From NCBI GenBank assembly GCA_902761635.1, contig CACWLG010000052.1, positions 1-38,755 on the forward strand: a DNA stretch of 38,755 nt, read 5' to 3'. Positions 1 through 7,820 of this stretch are shown here, piece after piece. Position 1 is the first letter of the stretch; every line of letters starts with the position of its first letter. The position numbers were made by a program, and so were the translations under genes. This DNA comes from Oscillospiraceae bacterium. GTDB lineage: Bacteria; Bacillota; Clostridia; Oscillospirales; Oscillospiraceae. Under the pieces are notes generated by a model. That model saw only the letters and a program-made list of their open reading frames with translations, was not told the DNA's origin and searched no databases.

Positions 1-603
1 GACATCGGCTTCGGCGGCGTTGACCATGTGCTCGCAAGCGGCGAGGATGTCAACATCTTCGTGTTCAACACCGAGGTTTATTCCAACACCGGCGGCCAGG
101 CCTCCAAGGCCTCCAACATCGGCCAGGTGGCGCAGTTTGCCGCAGCCGGCAAGGAGATCAAGGCCAAGAGCCTGGCAGAGATCGCCATGACCTACGGCTA
201 CGTGTACGTGGCACAGATCGCCATGGGCGCGAACAAGGTGCAGACCCTCAAGGCCATTGCTGAGGCAGAGGCGCACAAGGGCCCGTCCCTCATTATCGCC
301 TACGCACCCTGCGAGATGCACAGCATCAAGGGCGGCATGACCAACTGCCAGACCGAGATGGACAAGGCCGTCAAGTGCGGCTACTGGAACCTCTTCCGCT
401 TCAATCCGGACGCAGAAAAGCCCTTCACGCTCGACAGCAAGGAGCCTGCGGGCGGTTACCGCGAGTTCCTGATGAACGAGGCGCGTTACTCGAGACTGAC
501 CCGCGAGTTCCCGGACAGAGCCGAGAGACTCTTCACCGAGAACGAAGAGGAAGCGAAGAAGCGCTACGCGCATCTGATGAAGCTCAAAGCCCTCTACGAA
601 TGA
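1..603 (+). CDS. nifJ: Pyruvate:ferredoxin (flavodoxin) oxidoreductase, C-terminal part
   Basis: This is the last 200 residues of a PFOR, open through the left edge of the window. The enzyme oxidises pyruvate with CoA to acetyl-CoA and CO2 and passes electrons to ferredoxin in the cytoplasm; it is central to anaerobic fermentation. The visible part is the end of the thiamine-diphosphate domain: DIGFGGVDHVLASGEDVN is followed by NTEVYSNTGGQ, the Mg-TPP loop of the family. The Cys in APCEMHSIKGGM matches the conserved late cysteine that ligates an Fe-S cluster in single-chain PFORs. The tail (residues 160-200 of the fragment) is charged and helical, ending in KALYE, as in typical homodimeric PFORs. 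It converges on the minus-strand gene at 720-1319. I see no T-rich terminator in the 116-bp gap, only an imperfect TCTCCC/GGGAGA hairpin. Confidence 0.96.
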   Translation, partial: DIGFGGVDHVLASGEDVNIFVFNTEVYSNTGGQASKASNIGQVAQFAAAGKEIKAKSLAEIAMTYGYVYVAQIAMGANKVQTLKAIAEAEAHKGPSLIIAYAPCEMHSIKGGMTNCQTEMDKAVKCGYWNLFRFNPDAEKPFTLDSKEPAGGYREFLMNEARYSRLTREFPDRAERLFTENEEEAKKRYAHLMKLKALYE

Positions 604-719
604 TCCGCAATGGCGCCGCGTCTCCCTCAGCCGCACAGCGGTGTCCGGGAGAGGAGCCTGACGCGCGGGAAGCGCACGACATACCAGGCTTTGCTGACCG
701 CCTCAACAGCGGAAGAGGT

Positions 720-1319
720 TCAGCTTCTTGTGAAGCGTATGGTTGCAAGCAGATCCTTGAGCGGCGCGTAGTTCGGAAGCGTCGTGAGCTCATCGTCATA
801 GTCCGGCGTCTTCTGTACGGTGACGAGAAGATAGCTGTGAGCATCCCCCGGGATGGGGAAGCGGATGACGATGCTGTCGCCGTCAAGCACCCAGAAGCCC
901 TTGTGCTCACCGCATTCGATCTCGCCCAGAGTGTGGTATTTCTCCTCCAGAGCTGCCCGGTGGGCGGCGAAATCCTCATCGCCTGTATAGGAGGCATATT
1001 CAAGCTGGACGTTGAATTTCTCCCCGTACAGGATCGCCGCGTGAGAAACACTGGAGTAGTTGAGAAACTCATCCTCAACGACCACAAAGCTGTATTTTGC
1101 GGGGTCATAGTCGATGCTCAGCTCCACGGTCGCGGCATCCCGGAAGCCGGAGATAAAGCTGTAAAAACCGGTGTTGAGAGAAGGGGCCTCCGCGCTCTGT
1201 ACCTTGTCCGGCGCAAGGGTTTCCGGGGGCAGCTTCTGCTTGAGGATCGCAATACCCGTTGCCACGGCGCCCGCAGCCGTCAAAGCCAGCGGCGCAATGA
1301 TTTTCCATTTTAATAACAT
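720..1319 (-). CDS. Membrane-anchored hypothetical protein
   Basis: I do not recognise a named family. The product is 199 residues. An N-terminal hydrophobic helix (about residues 5-25, Leu/Ala-rich) is followed by a soluble, probably extracytoplasmic domain rich in beta-prone and acidic stretches, such as ELSIDYDPAKYSFVVVEDE and a later GFWVLDGDSIVIRFPIPG. Two starts are possible. A GTG lies at 1326-1328, but the ATG at 1317-1319 is preferred because AGGAG lies 8 bases upstream of it. It is the last gene of the unit read from 3852 downward and begins 47 bp after the BCCT-type transporter gene ends, so it may be an accessory or sensor protein for that transporter. That role is inference from position only. 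Confidence 0.75.
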   Translation of the reverse strand: MLLKWKIIAPLALTAAGAVATGIAILKQKLPPETLAPDKVQSAEAPSLNTGFYSFISGFRDAATVELSIDYDPAKYSFVVVEDEFLNYSSVSHAAILYGEKFNVQLEYASYTGDEDFAAHRAALEEKYHTLGEIECGEHKGFWVLDGDSIVIRFPIPGDAHSYLLVTVQKTPDYDDELTTLPNYAPLKDLLATIRFTRS

Positions 1320-1366
1320 AGCAGGCACTCCTATTGCACAAAGAATGATGGATTAACACTGAAAGC

Positions 1367-2530
1367 TCAGCGCGCTTTGATGATCTTCACGCATTCGATG
1401 ACGCTCAGCACCATCAGGGGCAGGAAGATCATGGAGGAATACTCGTTAAAGGCAAAGGGCTGGCGGATGATGCCGGAGATGAAGAGGCTGAACACAAAGA
1501 GCACGAAGAGCCCATAGTAGGGGATCGAGGCCTTGTGATGCACCCTGCCGCCCGTTAGGTATTCCAGATCCTCCGTAAACACCTTGCAGTCGGAGTCCAG
1601 GGTGCCGGTCATGAAGAGAATGCCGGAGAGGATGAAGATGATACAGGGAATGAAAGAGGAGATATTTTTCGCAAGATTAAAGCTCATGATCACGTCCTGG
1701 TACATCCAGGAAACCGCCATCCACACAAAGGCCAGCACGGTCGGCAGGATCATGGTGCCGGCAATGTACTCCTTCATGGTGCGGCCCTTGGAAATATGGG
1801 CAAGCCAGCGGGAAACCGTGGGCGTCCAGGAGAGGAACCAGAAGATCCAGCTTGCCGCCGTGGCGCCGCAGAAATACTCCCGCCAGAAATTGCGGGTGAT
1901 GCTGCCCGTGATGGGCATGAAGTGAAAATCGGTCAGCGGCGTGGAAAGAACGGCGAGAAAGGCGATGAAGAACACCAGGAACGCAAGGCGCGACATGCCC
2001 TTGAGGAGATTATACTTTGCCGAGGTCATGGCGACCATCACCGTGATGGCGGCGAGCAGGAATTTAAGTCCGGGGAAGCTCAGGCCGATAAAGCGGGTGA
2101 CGGTGTTCATGCCGGTCCAGAGGGAGATGGACATGCCGAGCACGGTGGAGAGCATGGCGGCGAGCTTGCCGAGCTTGGAGTCCATGTGCTTCATGTACCA
2201 CAGGCCGACGACGGAATACATGGCCCAGACCGGCGCACCGTTGAGCAGGGCCACCATCGTGACAGACTCCAGCGGATTGAGACCCTCCTGCACATAGCCC
2301 ACCAGGTCGCCCGGCGCGTACATCAGCGCAACGCCGGTGCCCGCGACAAAGACGCCCGCGATCCAGAGCCCGAGGGGCCAGGGCTTTTCAGGTGTCTGGC
2401 TGTCAAGCTCGATGCGCCGGCCCTTCGCGTCCCTGCTCTTGCAGACGAAGAAGAGAACCAGGCACAGAAGGATGCAGACCAAGGTCGTGACGGAGCCGAG
2501 TAAGTAGACAAAACGATTCAAGAGATCCAA
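1367..2530 (-). CDS. Short, divergent BCCT-family transporter
   Basis: An integral membrane protein of 387 residues with about ten hydrophobic segments. The middle resembles the betaine/choline/carnitine transporter (BCCT) family: SWIFWFLSWTPTVSRWLA followed by HISKGRTMKEYIAG matches the conserved aromatic helix and the ISRGRT(I)REF loop. PVWAMYSVVGLWYMK resembles the WaiYalvGL segment of BCCT helix 3. Family members move quaternary amines or related zwitterions using Na+ or H+, or by exchange. This one is about 100 residues shorter than usual (around 500) and its aromatic box is altered, so the substrate is uncertain. The start is TTG at 2528-2530, fixed by an AGGAGG 7 bases upstream. It lies 41 bp downstream of the ATP-grasp gene, so co-expression is likely; the pairing suggests transport of a substrate or product of that ligase (inference). 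Confidence 0.72.
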   Translation of the reverse strand: MDLLNRFVYLLGSVTTLVCILLCLVLFFVCKSRDAKGRRIELDSQTPEKPWPLGLWIAGVFVAGTGVALMYAPGDLVGYVQEGLNPLESVTMVALLNGAPVWAMYSVVGLWYMKHMDSKLGKLAAMLSTVLGMSISLWTGMNTVTRFIGLSFPGLKFLLAAITVMVAMTSAKYNLLKGMSRLAFLVFFIAFLAVLSTPLTDFHFMPITGSITRNFWREYFCGATAASWIFWFLSWTPTVSRWLAHISKGRTMKEYIAGTMILPTVLAFVWMAVSWMYQDVIMSFNLAKNISSFIPCIIFILSGILFMTGTLDSDCKVFTEDLEYLTGGRVHHKASIPYYGLFVLFVFSLFISGIIRQPFAFNEYSSMIFLPLMVLSVIECVKIIKAR

Positions 2531-2571
2531 AAAATTTCCTCCTTGCTGAAAACACGTTTACACCGGGAGCC

Positions 2572-3852
2572 TTATTTCCCCTCCAGCCCCTCCTGATAGA
2601 CACGGCGGAGGTAATCGAAATCATCGTAATAGATCAGCACATTTTCCCCGTCCGTGTTGGTGATGCGCACCGTCTCGTTGACTCTCCGGATGAGGCTGAA
2701 CATCTCCTCCGCGTCTTCCGTCGTGAAGAGGATGCAGCCGAGAGGGCCGTAGGGACGGATGGGATCGCCCACGCAGGCGAGGGAGTCCACGGTGACCCCG
2801 GGCCAGGAGCGCACCTCGTCCAGCCCTTCAATGTCGCCGATGGTGCCGCCCTTTTCATTGGTCCAGAGCATGTAGCTCGTGGCGCAGCGCCTGAAGGCCT
2901 TCCCCTGGGAGGGCGGCAGCGCCTCTGGATCGTTCCTTCTGCCGAGGGCATAGTCCACGATCCAGGCGATCACGTCGAAGCCCAGCAGCTCCTTGAAGGG
3001 GACAAACATCATATCGCCGTCCAGGCGGTAGCCCATCTCGATGATGTAGAAGTGCCCGTCCTCGTCCAGCATGGCCTGGGTCCAGGCATAGCCCTCGCGG
3101 CAGCCGACGCCCTGCAGAACCCTTTCGATGTGGGGGTTGATGTCCCGGCAGAAATCCTCCACATGGTTGGAGAGGGTGGAGGTGATGGAATAGCAGAACT
3201 TGGGATAGCCGGGCTCGGCATACATGGCGCACAGGCCCAGCAGGCTCACCTTGCCCTCTGCCAGAGCATAGGTGCCGTACCATTCCTCGCCGTGGAGCAT
3301 GCGCTCCACCACAAGCTTGCGGCTTTTGGACATGGAACGGGCGTAGTCACAGGCGGCCAGCATTTCCGCCTCGTCATGGGCGTAGCTGATGCCGCGGTTG
3401 CAGCTTAAGTCGATGGGCTTGACCACAACGGGATACTTGACCTGATCCAGCTCCTCGCGCGTGGGAGGGTCGGACAGAAAGTAATCGGTGGCAAGCGGCG
3501 CGCCGAGGGAGGTGGCGAGGGCCTTGTAATCCACCTTGTCCCGGGAGTAGTGCCAGGCCTCCGGTGTGCAGTAACAGGGCAGCCCCAGGCGCTTGCAAAG
3601 GGCCATGCACATCTCGAGATTAAACTCGCTGATGCCGCAGACCACGGCGTTCACGCCCTCGGCGCGGCATTTGGCCTCGAGCGCGTCCAGATCGCCGGTG
3701 TTGATCATCCAGTATTCGTCGGCAGCCAGCTTTCCGGGGGAATGTTCAGGCTCCAGGTAGTCGGTGACAATGGTATAGACCCCCTGCTTTTTGGCGTACT
3801 CCAGCATGAGGATGCTGCCGTAGCTGGTACCGAGCATTAAGAGTTTCTGCAT
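2572..3852 (-). CDS. ATP-grasp carboxylate-amine ligase-like protein
   Basis: A 426-residue soluble protein with the ATP-grasp layout. An N-terminal pre-ATP Rossmann-like part opens with MQKLLMLGTSYGS (1-100). The ATP-binding part contains YPVVVKPIDLSCNRGIS (the Lys contacts ATP) and LVVERMLHGEEWYG, and the metal site is FYIIEMGYRLDGD. Such enzymes activate a carboxylate as acyl-phosphate and join it to an amine or similar nucleophile. It belongs to the broad carbamoyl-phosphate synthase/PurK-like clade seen in amino-acid and cell-surface pathways. The usual E-x-N of the Mg site reads E-M-G here, a departure worth noting. The ATG at 3850-3852 is chosen over one at 3880-3882 because GGAG lies 9 bases upstream of it. 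It is the first gene of the unit continuing to the BCCT-like transporter, and a palindromic repeat begins 28 bp upstream of its start. Confidence 0.82.
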   Translation of the reverse strand: MQKLLMLGTSYGSILMLEYAKKQGVYTIVTDYLEPEHSPGKLAADEYWMINTGDLDALEAKCRAEGVNAVVCGISEFNLEMCMALCKRLGLPCYCTPEAWHYSRDKVDYKALATSLGAPLATDYFLSDPPTREELDQVKYPVVVKPIDLSCNRGISYAHDEAEMLAACDYARSMSKSRKLVVERMLHGEEWYGTYALAEGKVSLLGLCAMYAEPGYPKFCYSITSTLSNHVEDFCRDINPHIERVLQGVGCREGYAWTQAMLDEDGHFYIIEMGYRLDGDMMFVPFKELLGFDVIAWIVDYALGRRNDPEALPPSQGKAFRRCATSYMLWTNEKGGTIGDIEGLDEVRSWPGVTVDSLACVGDPIRPYGPLGCILFTTEDAEEMFSLIRRVNETVRITNTDGENVLIYYDDFDYLRRVYQEGLEGK

Positions 3853-3880
3853 GTGGCTTTTCTCCAATCTGTTTGTATTC

Positions 3881-4106
3881 ATTCATTCGGCTGTTCAATA
3901 AGCGCAGATCTCTTAGGCAACACCGCACAATCCGCCTTCGGCATCTCCTGGAAAATTTGTGCCCTGATTTCGTCACTTTTTCTTGAGGTACACAAAGTAC
4001 ATCTGCGAAAAAGTGCCTTTATCAGAACCCAAATTTTCTAAGGATCTGCTCTTGCCGAATTATGCGGTATTGCCCTTGCAGAAACGCAAGAAACAGCCGA
4101 ATGAAT
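3881..4106. repeat. Palindromic MITE-like element, copy A
   Basis: A large imperfect palindrome with no room for a transposase. The outer ends are a perfect 15-bp inverted repeat, ATTCATTCGGCTGTT at 3881-3895 and its complement at 4092-4106. Inside, an arm at 3916-3990 (GGCAACACCGCACAAT...) pairs at roughly 70% with an arm ending at 4075 (...TATGCGGTATTGCCC), around a GTACACAAAGTAC centre near 3988-4000. The stretch 3982-4075 recurs in opposite orientation at 27819-27912 with one mismatch in 94. This combination is typical of short non-autonomous palindromic elements. The 15-bp outer repeat is absent from the second copy, so it may belong to the insertion context or to a longer version of the element. 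Confidence 0.8.
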
Positions 4107-4294
4107 AATGTCAAGTTTTTCGGTTGCCCCGCCAGGGACGGAGAAAATGGCATATTATAATCTTATTACTCCGGCTGTACAGCCCTGCGCCATGGGGATG
4201 CTTCATTGCCGGAGTTATATGTGGGCAGTGACCCGACTGCGGGTCATCGTTCATATACGATGGAATATTCCCCGCACCCCGGGAAATCGCGGGA
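4107..4294. other. Non-coding stretch with small hairpins
   Basis: With the palindromic element, this completes a 442-bp gap without a convincing gene between the ATP-grasp start and the flippase stop. Two short perfect hairpins sit side by side: TGACCCG/CGGGTCA at 4229-4246 and ATCGT/ACGAT at about 4246-4262. Neither has a T-run on either side, so they are not clear intrinsic terminators. A TATAAT-like string occurs on both strands near 4152-4157, without a convincing -35 element. A 4108-4368 open frame has no ribosome site and overlaps the flippase end. Confidence 0.5.
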
Positions 4295-5746
4295 TCAGGC
4301 GTCCACCCGCCGCCGGTGAACGAGGCTCAGCAGGACATCCCGGATGTAGCGGAAGCTCTCCACCTTGAAAAGCACGGAGCCGGCCGCATAGACGGCGGCG
4401 CCTGCCGGAACCATGATGAGAAGCTTCACAAGGTCGGGCAGGCCCGTCCTTGTCACGGGAAAAATCACCGCCCCCATGACCAGGGACAGAAGCATGGCGG
4501 GCAGCGCATCCCGAAGCTGCTGCAGGATGCTGTAATGCAAGAGCTTCCGGTTCGGCCAGGCGTTGATGAGCACGGAGGCAAAGCCGGAGAAGAGCAGGCC
4601 CCAGGTGATCGCCATGACGCTGTAGCGCATGGTGACCAGCAGCACCGCCGTCTCCAGCAGCTTCTTGAGGATCTCCTGATACAGGAAGATCCCGCTGTGG
4701 CCGGTGGCCTTGATGGCGTTGAGGTTCGCTGTGTGCAGGGGCCAGAAGGCGTAGTAGAGGCAGAAGATCTGCATATACGGCACACAGGGCAGCCACTTGT
4801 CCGTCAGCAGAAAACGGATCAGGGGCTCGGCGCACACGGCAAGACCCGCCATCAGCGGCATCAGCACATAGGTGCTCACCCGGATGGCGCGGCTGGTCAT
4901 CTCCCGCACGCGCGCCGGATCGTCCTGCTCCGAGGACAGGACCGGCAGCAGCACACTGTCCAGAGAGGCGTTGGTGTTCTCCATGATGAGGTTGGGGAAC
5001 TGATCGCCCTTGTTGTAGTAGGCGAGATCGGCCGTGGAATAGCGCAGGCCGATGATGAACTGATAGAGCTTGAGATAAGCCGTGTCCAAAAGCTGGGAGA
5101 CCAGAAGCTTCCAGCCGTAGGAGATGAGCCTGCCGAGGCGCTGCCAGGAAAAAATGGGCTTCGGCCGCCAGCCCACGGTGAGCCAGAGGATCGCGGTGTT
5201 GACCGTCACATTCAGAAGCTGCTGGAACACCAGGGCCCACACGCCTTTACCCAGGAAGGCCAGCGTAATGCCCACGATGGCGGAAAAGACCGTCCCGCCC
5301 AGGGTGGCAAAGAAGAAGCGGCGAAACTGCATCGTCTTGGCCACATAAGCCTGCTGCACGTTCTTCACGCCGGAGACTACAATGGTAAGCCCCAGCACAC
5401 GCACCACGGGCACAAGGGACATATCGTGATACAGCCGCCCGATCATGGGCGCAGCGGCAAAGAGCCCCGCATACAGCACCAGACAGAAGACGAGGTTAAA
5501 GTAGAAAACGGAGGAGTAGTCCAGATCGTCCGTATCCTTCTTCTGGATCAGGGAGTTTGCCATGCCGCTGTCCACAAAGACCTGCAGGATGGCGGTGATG
5601 GCGGTGACGAGGGCGATGCTGCCGTAGAGCGAGGGCTCCAGCAGACGCGCCAGGATGATGGAGACGACGAAGTTCATCACATAAGTGCCGCCGCGCTCCA
5701 TGAGCCGCCAGATAAAATTGGTGATGACGGATTGCTTTTTATCCAT
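4295..5746 (-). CDS. Polysaccharide flippase (Wzx/MOP superfamily)
   Basis: A 483-residue polytopic membrane protein with about 12-14 hydrophobic helices. It opens with FIWRLMERGGTYVMNFVVS then IILARLLEPSLYGSIALV, the conserved first-helix pattern of polysaccharide transporters of the WzxC/TuaB type in the MATE/MOP superfamily. Length matches the family. These proteins flip undecaprenyl-linked oligosaccharide repeat units across the cytoplasmic membrane for capsule, teichuronic acid or exopolysaccharide assembly. The ATG start has GGGAG 10 bases upstream. The gene begins 22 bp after the stop of the tandem glycosyltransferase, so the two are almost certainly co-transcribed and act on the same glycan. 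No polymerase or initiating transferase is present in the window, so the cluster is either minimal or split. Confidence 0.92.
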   Translation of the reverse strand: MDKKQSVITNFIWRLMERGGTYVMNFVVSIILARLLEPSLYGSIALVTAITAILQVFVDSGMANSLIQKKDTDDLDYSSVFYFNLVFCLVLYAGLFAAAPMIGRLYHDMSLVPVVRVLGLTIVVSGVKNVQQAYVAKTMQFRRFFFATLGGTVFSAIVGITLAFLGKGVWALVFQQLLNVTVNTAILWLTVGWRPKPIFSWQRLGRLISYGWKLLVSQLLDTAYLKLYQFIIGLRYSTADLAYYNKGDQFPNLIMENTNASLDSVLLPVLSSEQDDPARVREMTSRAIRVSTYVLMPLMAGLAVCAEPLIRFLLTDKWLPCVPYMQIFCLYYAFWPLHTANLNAIKATGHSGIFLYQEILKKLLETAVLLVTMRYSVMAITWGLLFSGFASVLINAWPNRKLLHYSILQQLRDALPAMLLSLVMGAVIFPVTRTGLPDLVKLLIMVPAGAAVYAAGSVLFKVESFRYIRDVLLSLVHRRRVDA

Positions 5747-5768
5747 AAGAGAGAAGCTCCCGGGTGGT

Positions 5769-7799
5769 TCAGTCCCGATATCCCCGCGCCCTGCGGTACA
5801 GGCGCTGTATGCCGGGGAGGCTGGACTTGATAAAATTCTTGACCTGATAGCTCAGGGGCTGCGCACGCAGCAGCTTGTCGTAGGGGGGCTTTCGCTGCTC
5901 GGCGTCCCGGCCCTCGATATACATGAGCTCAAACTCGCGCTCGCGGATTGTGCGGTCCACCAGGGGCAGCACCTCCTCCGGCGCGTAGGGACGGAAGGCG
6001 CGCAGCATTTCGGTCTTGCCGATGATAAACTGCCGCAGCTTTCCGTACTGGCCTGCCACACCGGCGCTCCATGAGCTCTCGTTGGAGTTGATGCGGTAGA
6101 CGGACATGCAGCGGTCGAGATAGCGGATCTTCCCGTGCAGCCGCAGCCACAGGGCGTCCGGGTAATCGCCGAAGCCGTATTCGGAGGCAACGGCGTAGAA
6201 ATCGGGGGGATTGGCCAGAATGTCCCGCCGCGCAACGAGCGAGCTGGTGTGGTAGGCATTGGCCATGCTGGAGATGATCTCCTCAAAGCCCACGTCCCCT
6301 TCAAAGCGGTGCAGAAGCTTCTCCCTGTGCCCGTCGGTGCAGAAGTGGAGCACCGTGTTGTGCACACAGGCGCTGTAATCGGGGTGGGCCTCCAGAAAGT
6401 CCACCTGCCGCTGCAGCTTTGTCGGATCGGTCCAGTAGTCGTCCCCCTCGCAGTAGGCCACGTATTTGCCCCGGGCGTTGGGAAAGAAGACGGTCTGATA
6501 CACGTCGATGCCCCGGGAATAGAGGTTCTCCTCCTGATAGAAGGGGCGGATGATGTCCGGGTATTTCCCGGCGTACTCCCGGATGATGTCGCGGGTGGAG
6601 TCAGTGGAGACATCGTCGTTAATAAGCACCTCAAAGGGAAAGCGGGTGTGCTGGTTCACAAAGCCGTCCAGCGCGTCGCGCAGGAAGGCCTCATGGTTAT
6701 AGGCGGTGCAGAGGATCGAGACTGTGCAGCGGTTCGAGCTGTAAGCGCCCTCCGGCGCCTCAGGTCTCAGCGTGGAGACCTGCGCGGGCGAGAGCGGCGT
6801 GACGGGCAGTTCCTCTGTCTTCTCGGACACATACCCGCGCTTTTTCCGATAGCGCTCCTGGATGCCGGGGAAGAGACACTTGATGTGGTTCTTGAGGCGG
6901 TAGGAGAGGGGCTTTTTCGCCAGGATCTCATCATAGGGGGGCTTGCGCTGATCGGCGTCCCGGCCCTCGATATACATGAGCTCAAATTCCTTTTCCAGGA
7001 TCGCCCGGTCCACCACGTCCAGCCTGTCCTTCGGCGCCCAGGGGCGGAAGGCGCGCAGCAGCTCGCACTTGCCGATGATGAACTCGCGCAGCTTGTCGTA
7101 GTCCTCATCCACGGCGGCGCTCCAGGAGGCGCTGCCGGAGTGGATGCGGTAGACCGACATGCACTCCTTCAGACAGCGAATGGGGCCGTTGCAATAGAGC
7201 CAGAGGGCGTCCGGATGATCGCCGAAGCCGTGGCTCAGGCCGACGTAGAAGAAGTCCTGGGGATTGGCGATGATGGATTTTTTCGCCACGATGGAGCTGG
7301 TGTGGAAGGAATAGGACATGCCGTTGCAGATATCCTCAAAGCGCACATCGCAGTCGGCGCTGTGGTTCAGAAGCGGCCGGTCCTTCTGCTCGCCGCCGCA
7401 GTAGTGCAGCATGGTGTCGTGCACACAGGCGGAGTATTCGGGATGCGCCTGCAGAAAATCCACCTGCCGCTGCAGCTTCGTGGGCTCGGTCCAGTAGTCG
7501 TCCCCTTCACACAGAGCGATATACTTGCCCCGGGCCGCGGGATACAGCACCTCCAGGCACAGGTCCTTGCCCTGGGAGTAGAGGTTCACCGGCTGATAAA
7601 AGGCGCGGATCAGATCGGGGTATCTTGCGGCATACTCGCGCACAATGTCCGCCGTCTTGTCGGTGGAGGCGTCGTCGTTGATGAGAATCTCGATGGGGAA
7701 GTCCACCTTCTGCATGAGAAAGCCCTCGAGCGTGTCGCGCAGGTATTGCTCATGATTGTAGGTCAGACAGCAGATCGAGACCAGAACTTCGTTTTCCAT
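5769..7799 (-). CDS. Tandem two-module family 2 glycosyltransferase
   Basis: A 676-residue protein made of two complete, homologous GT-A modules. Module 1 (residues about 5-325) has SICCLTYNHE, NDDASTD at 41-47 and the DxD-type EGDDYW at 98-103. Module 2 (about 359-676) repeats SILCTAYNHE, NDDVSTD at 394-400 and EGDDYW at 451-456. Both continue with TKLQRQVDFL, YSACVH, a HTSS segment, SVYRI, ELMYIEGRDA and QRKPPYD, so the duplication includes the C-terminal extension. A roughly 30-residue Pro/Glu-rich linker joins them. Both active sites look intact. GT2 enzymes transfer sugars from nucleotide donors to lipid-linked or protein acceptors at the cytoplasmic face. The ATG has GGGAG 6 bases upstream. 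It lies directly upstream of the flippase gene. DNA identity between the halves is high in places (compare 5901-5935 with 6954-6988), suggesting recent duplication or gene conversion. Confidence 0.92.
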   Translation of the reverse strand: MENEVLVSICCLTYNHEQYLRDTLEGFLMQKVDFPIEILINDDASTDKTADIVREYAARYPDLIRAFYQPVNLYSQGKDLCLEVLYPAARGKYIALCEGDDYWTEPTKLQRQVDFLQAHPEYSACVHDTMLHYCGGEQKDRPLLNHSADCDVRFEDICNGMSYSFHTSSIVAKKSIIANPQDFFYVGLSHGFGDHPDALWLYCNGPIRCLKECMSVYRIHSGSASWSAAVDEDYDKLREFIIGKCELLRAFRPWAPKDRLDVVDRAILEKEFELMYIEGRDADQRKPPYDEILAKKPLSYRLKNHIKCLFPGIQERYRKKRGYVSEKTEELPVTPLSPAQVSTLRPEAPEGAYSSNRCTVSILCTAYNHEAFLRDALDGFVNQHTRFPFEVLINDDVSTDSTRDIIREYAGKYPDIIRPFYQEENLYSRGIDVYQTVFFPNARGKYVAYCEGDDYWTDPTKLQRQVDFLEAHPDYSACVHNTVLHFCTDGHREKLLHRFEGDVGFEEIISSMANAYHTSSLVARRDILANPPDFYAVASEYGFGDYPDALWLRLHGKIRYLDRCMSVYRINSNESSWSAGVAGQYGKLRQFIIGKTEMLRAFRPYAPEEVLPLVDRTIREREFELMYIEGRDAEQRKPPYDKLLRAQPLSYQVKNFIKSSLPGIQRLYRRARGYRD

Positions 7800-7820
7800 A
7801 AACAGCTCCCAAAAAGGAAA

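Noticed and set aside
3853-4041. Short frames inside the palindromic element, such as one ending in KSAFIRTQIF
   Set aside because: The same peptide arises from both repeat copies because the DNA is repeated. No start or ribosome site supports translation.
4108-4368. 86-codon plus-strand frame in the non-coding gap
   Set aside because: No ribosome site, no recognisable domain, and it runs into the end of the flippase gene.
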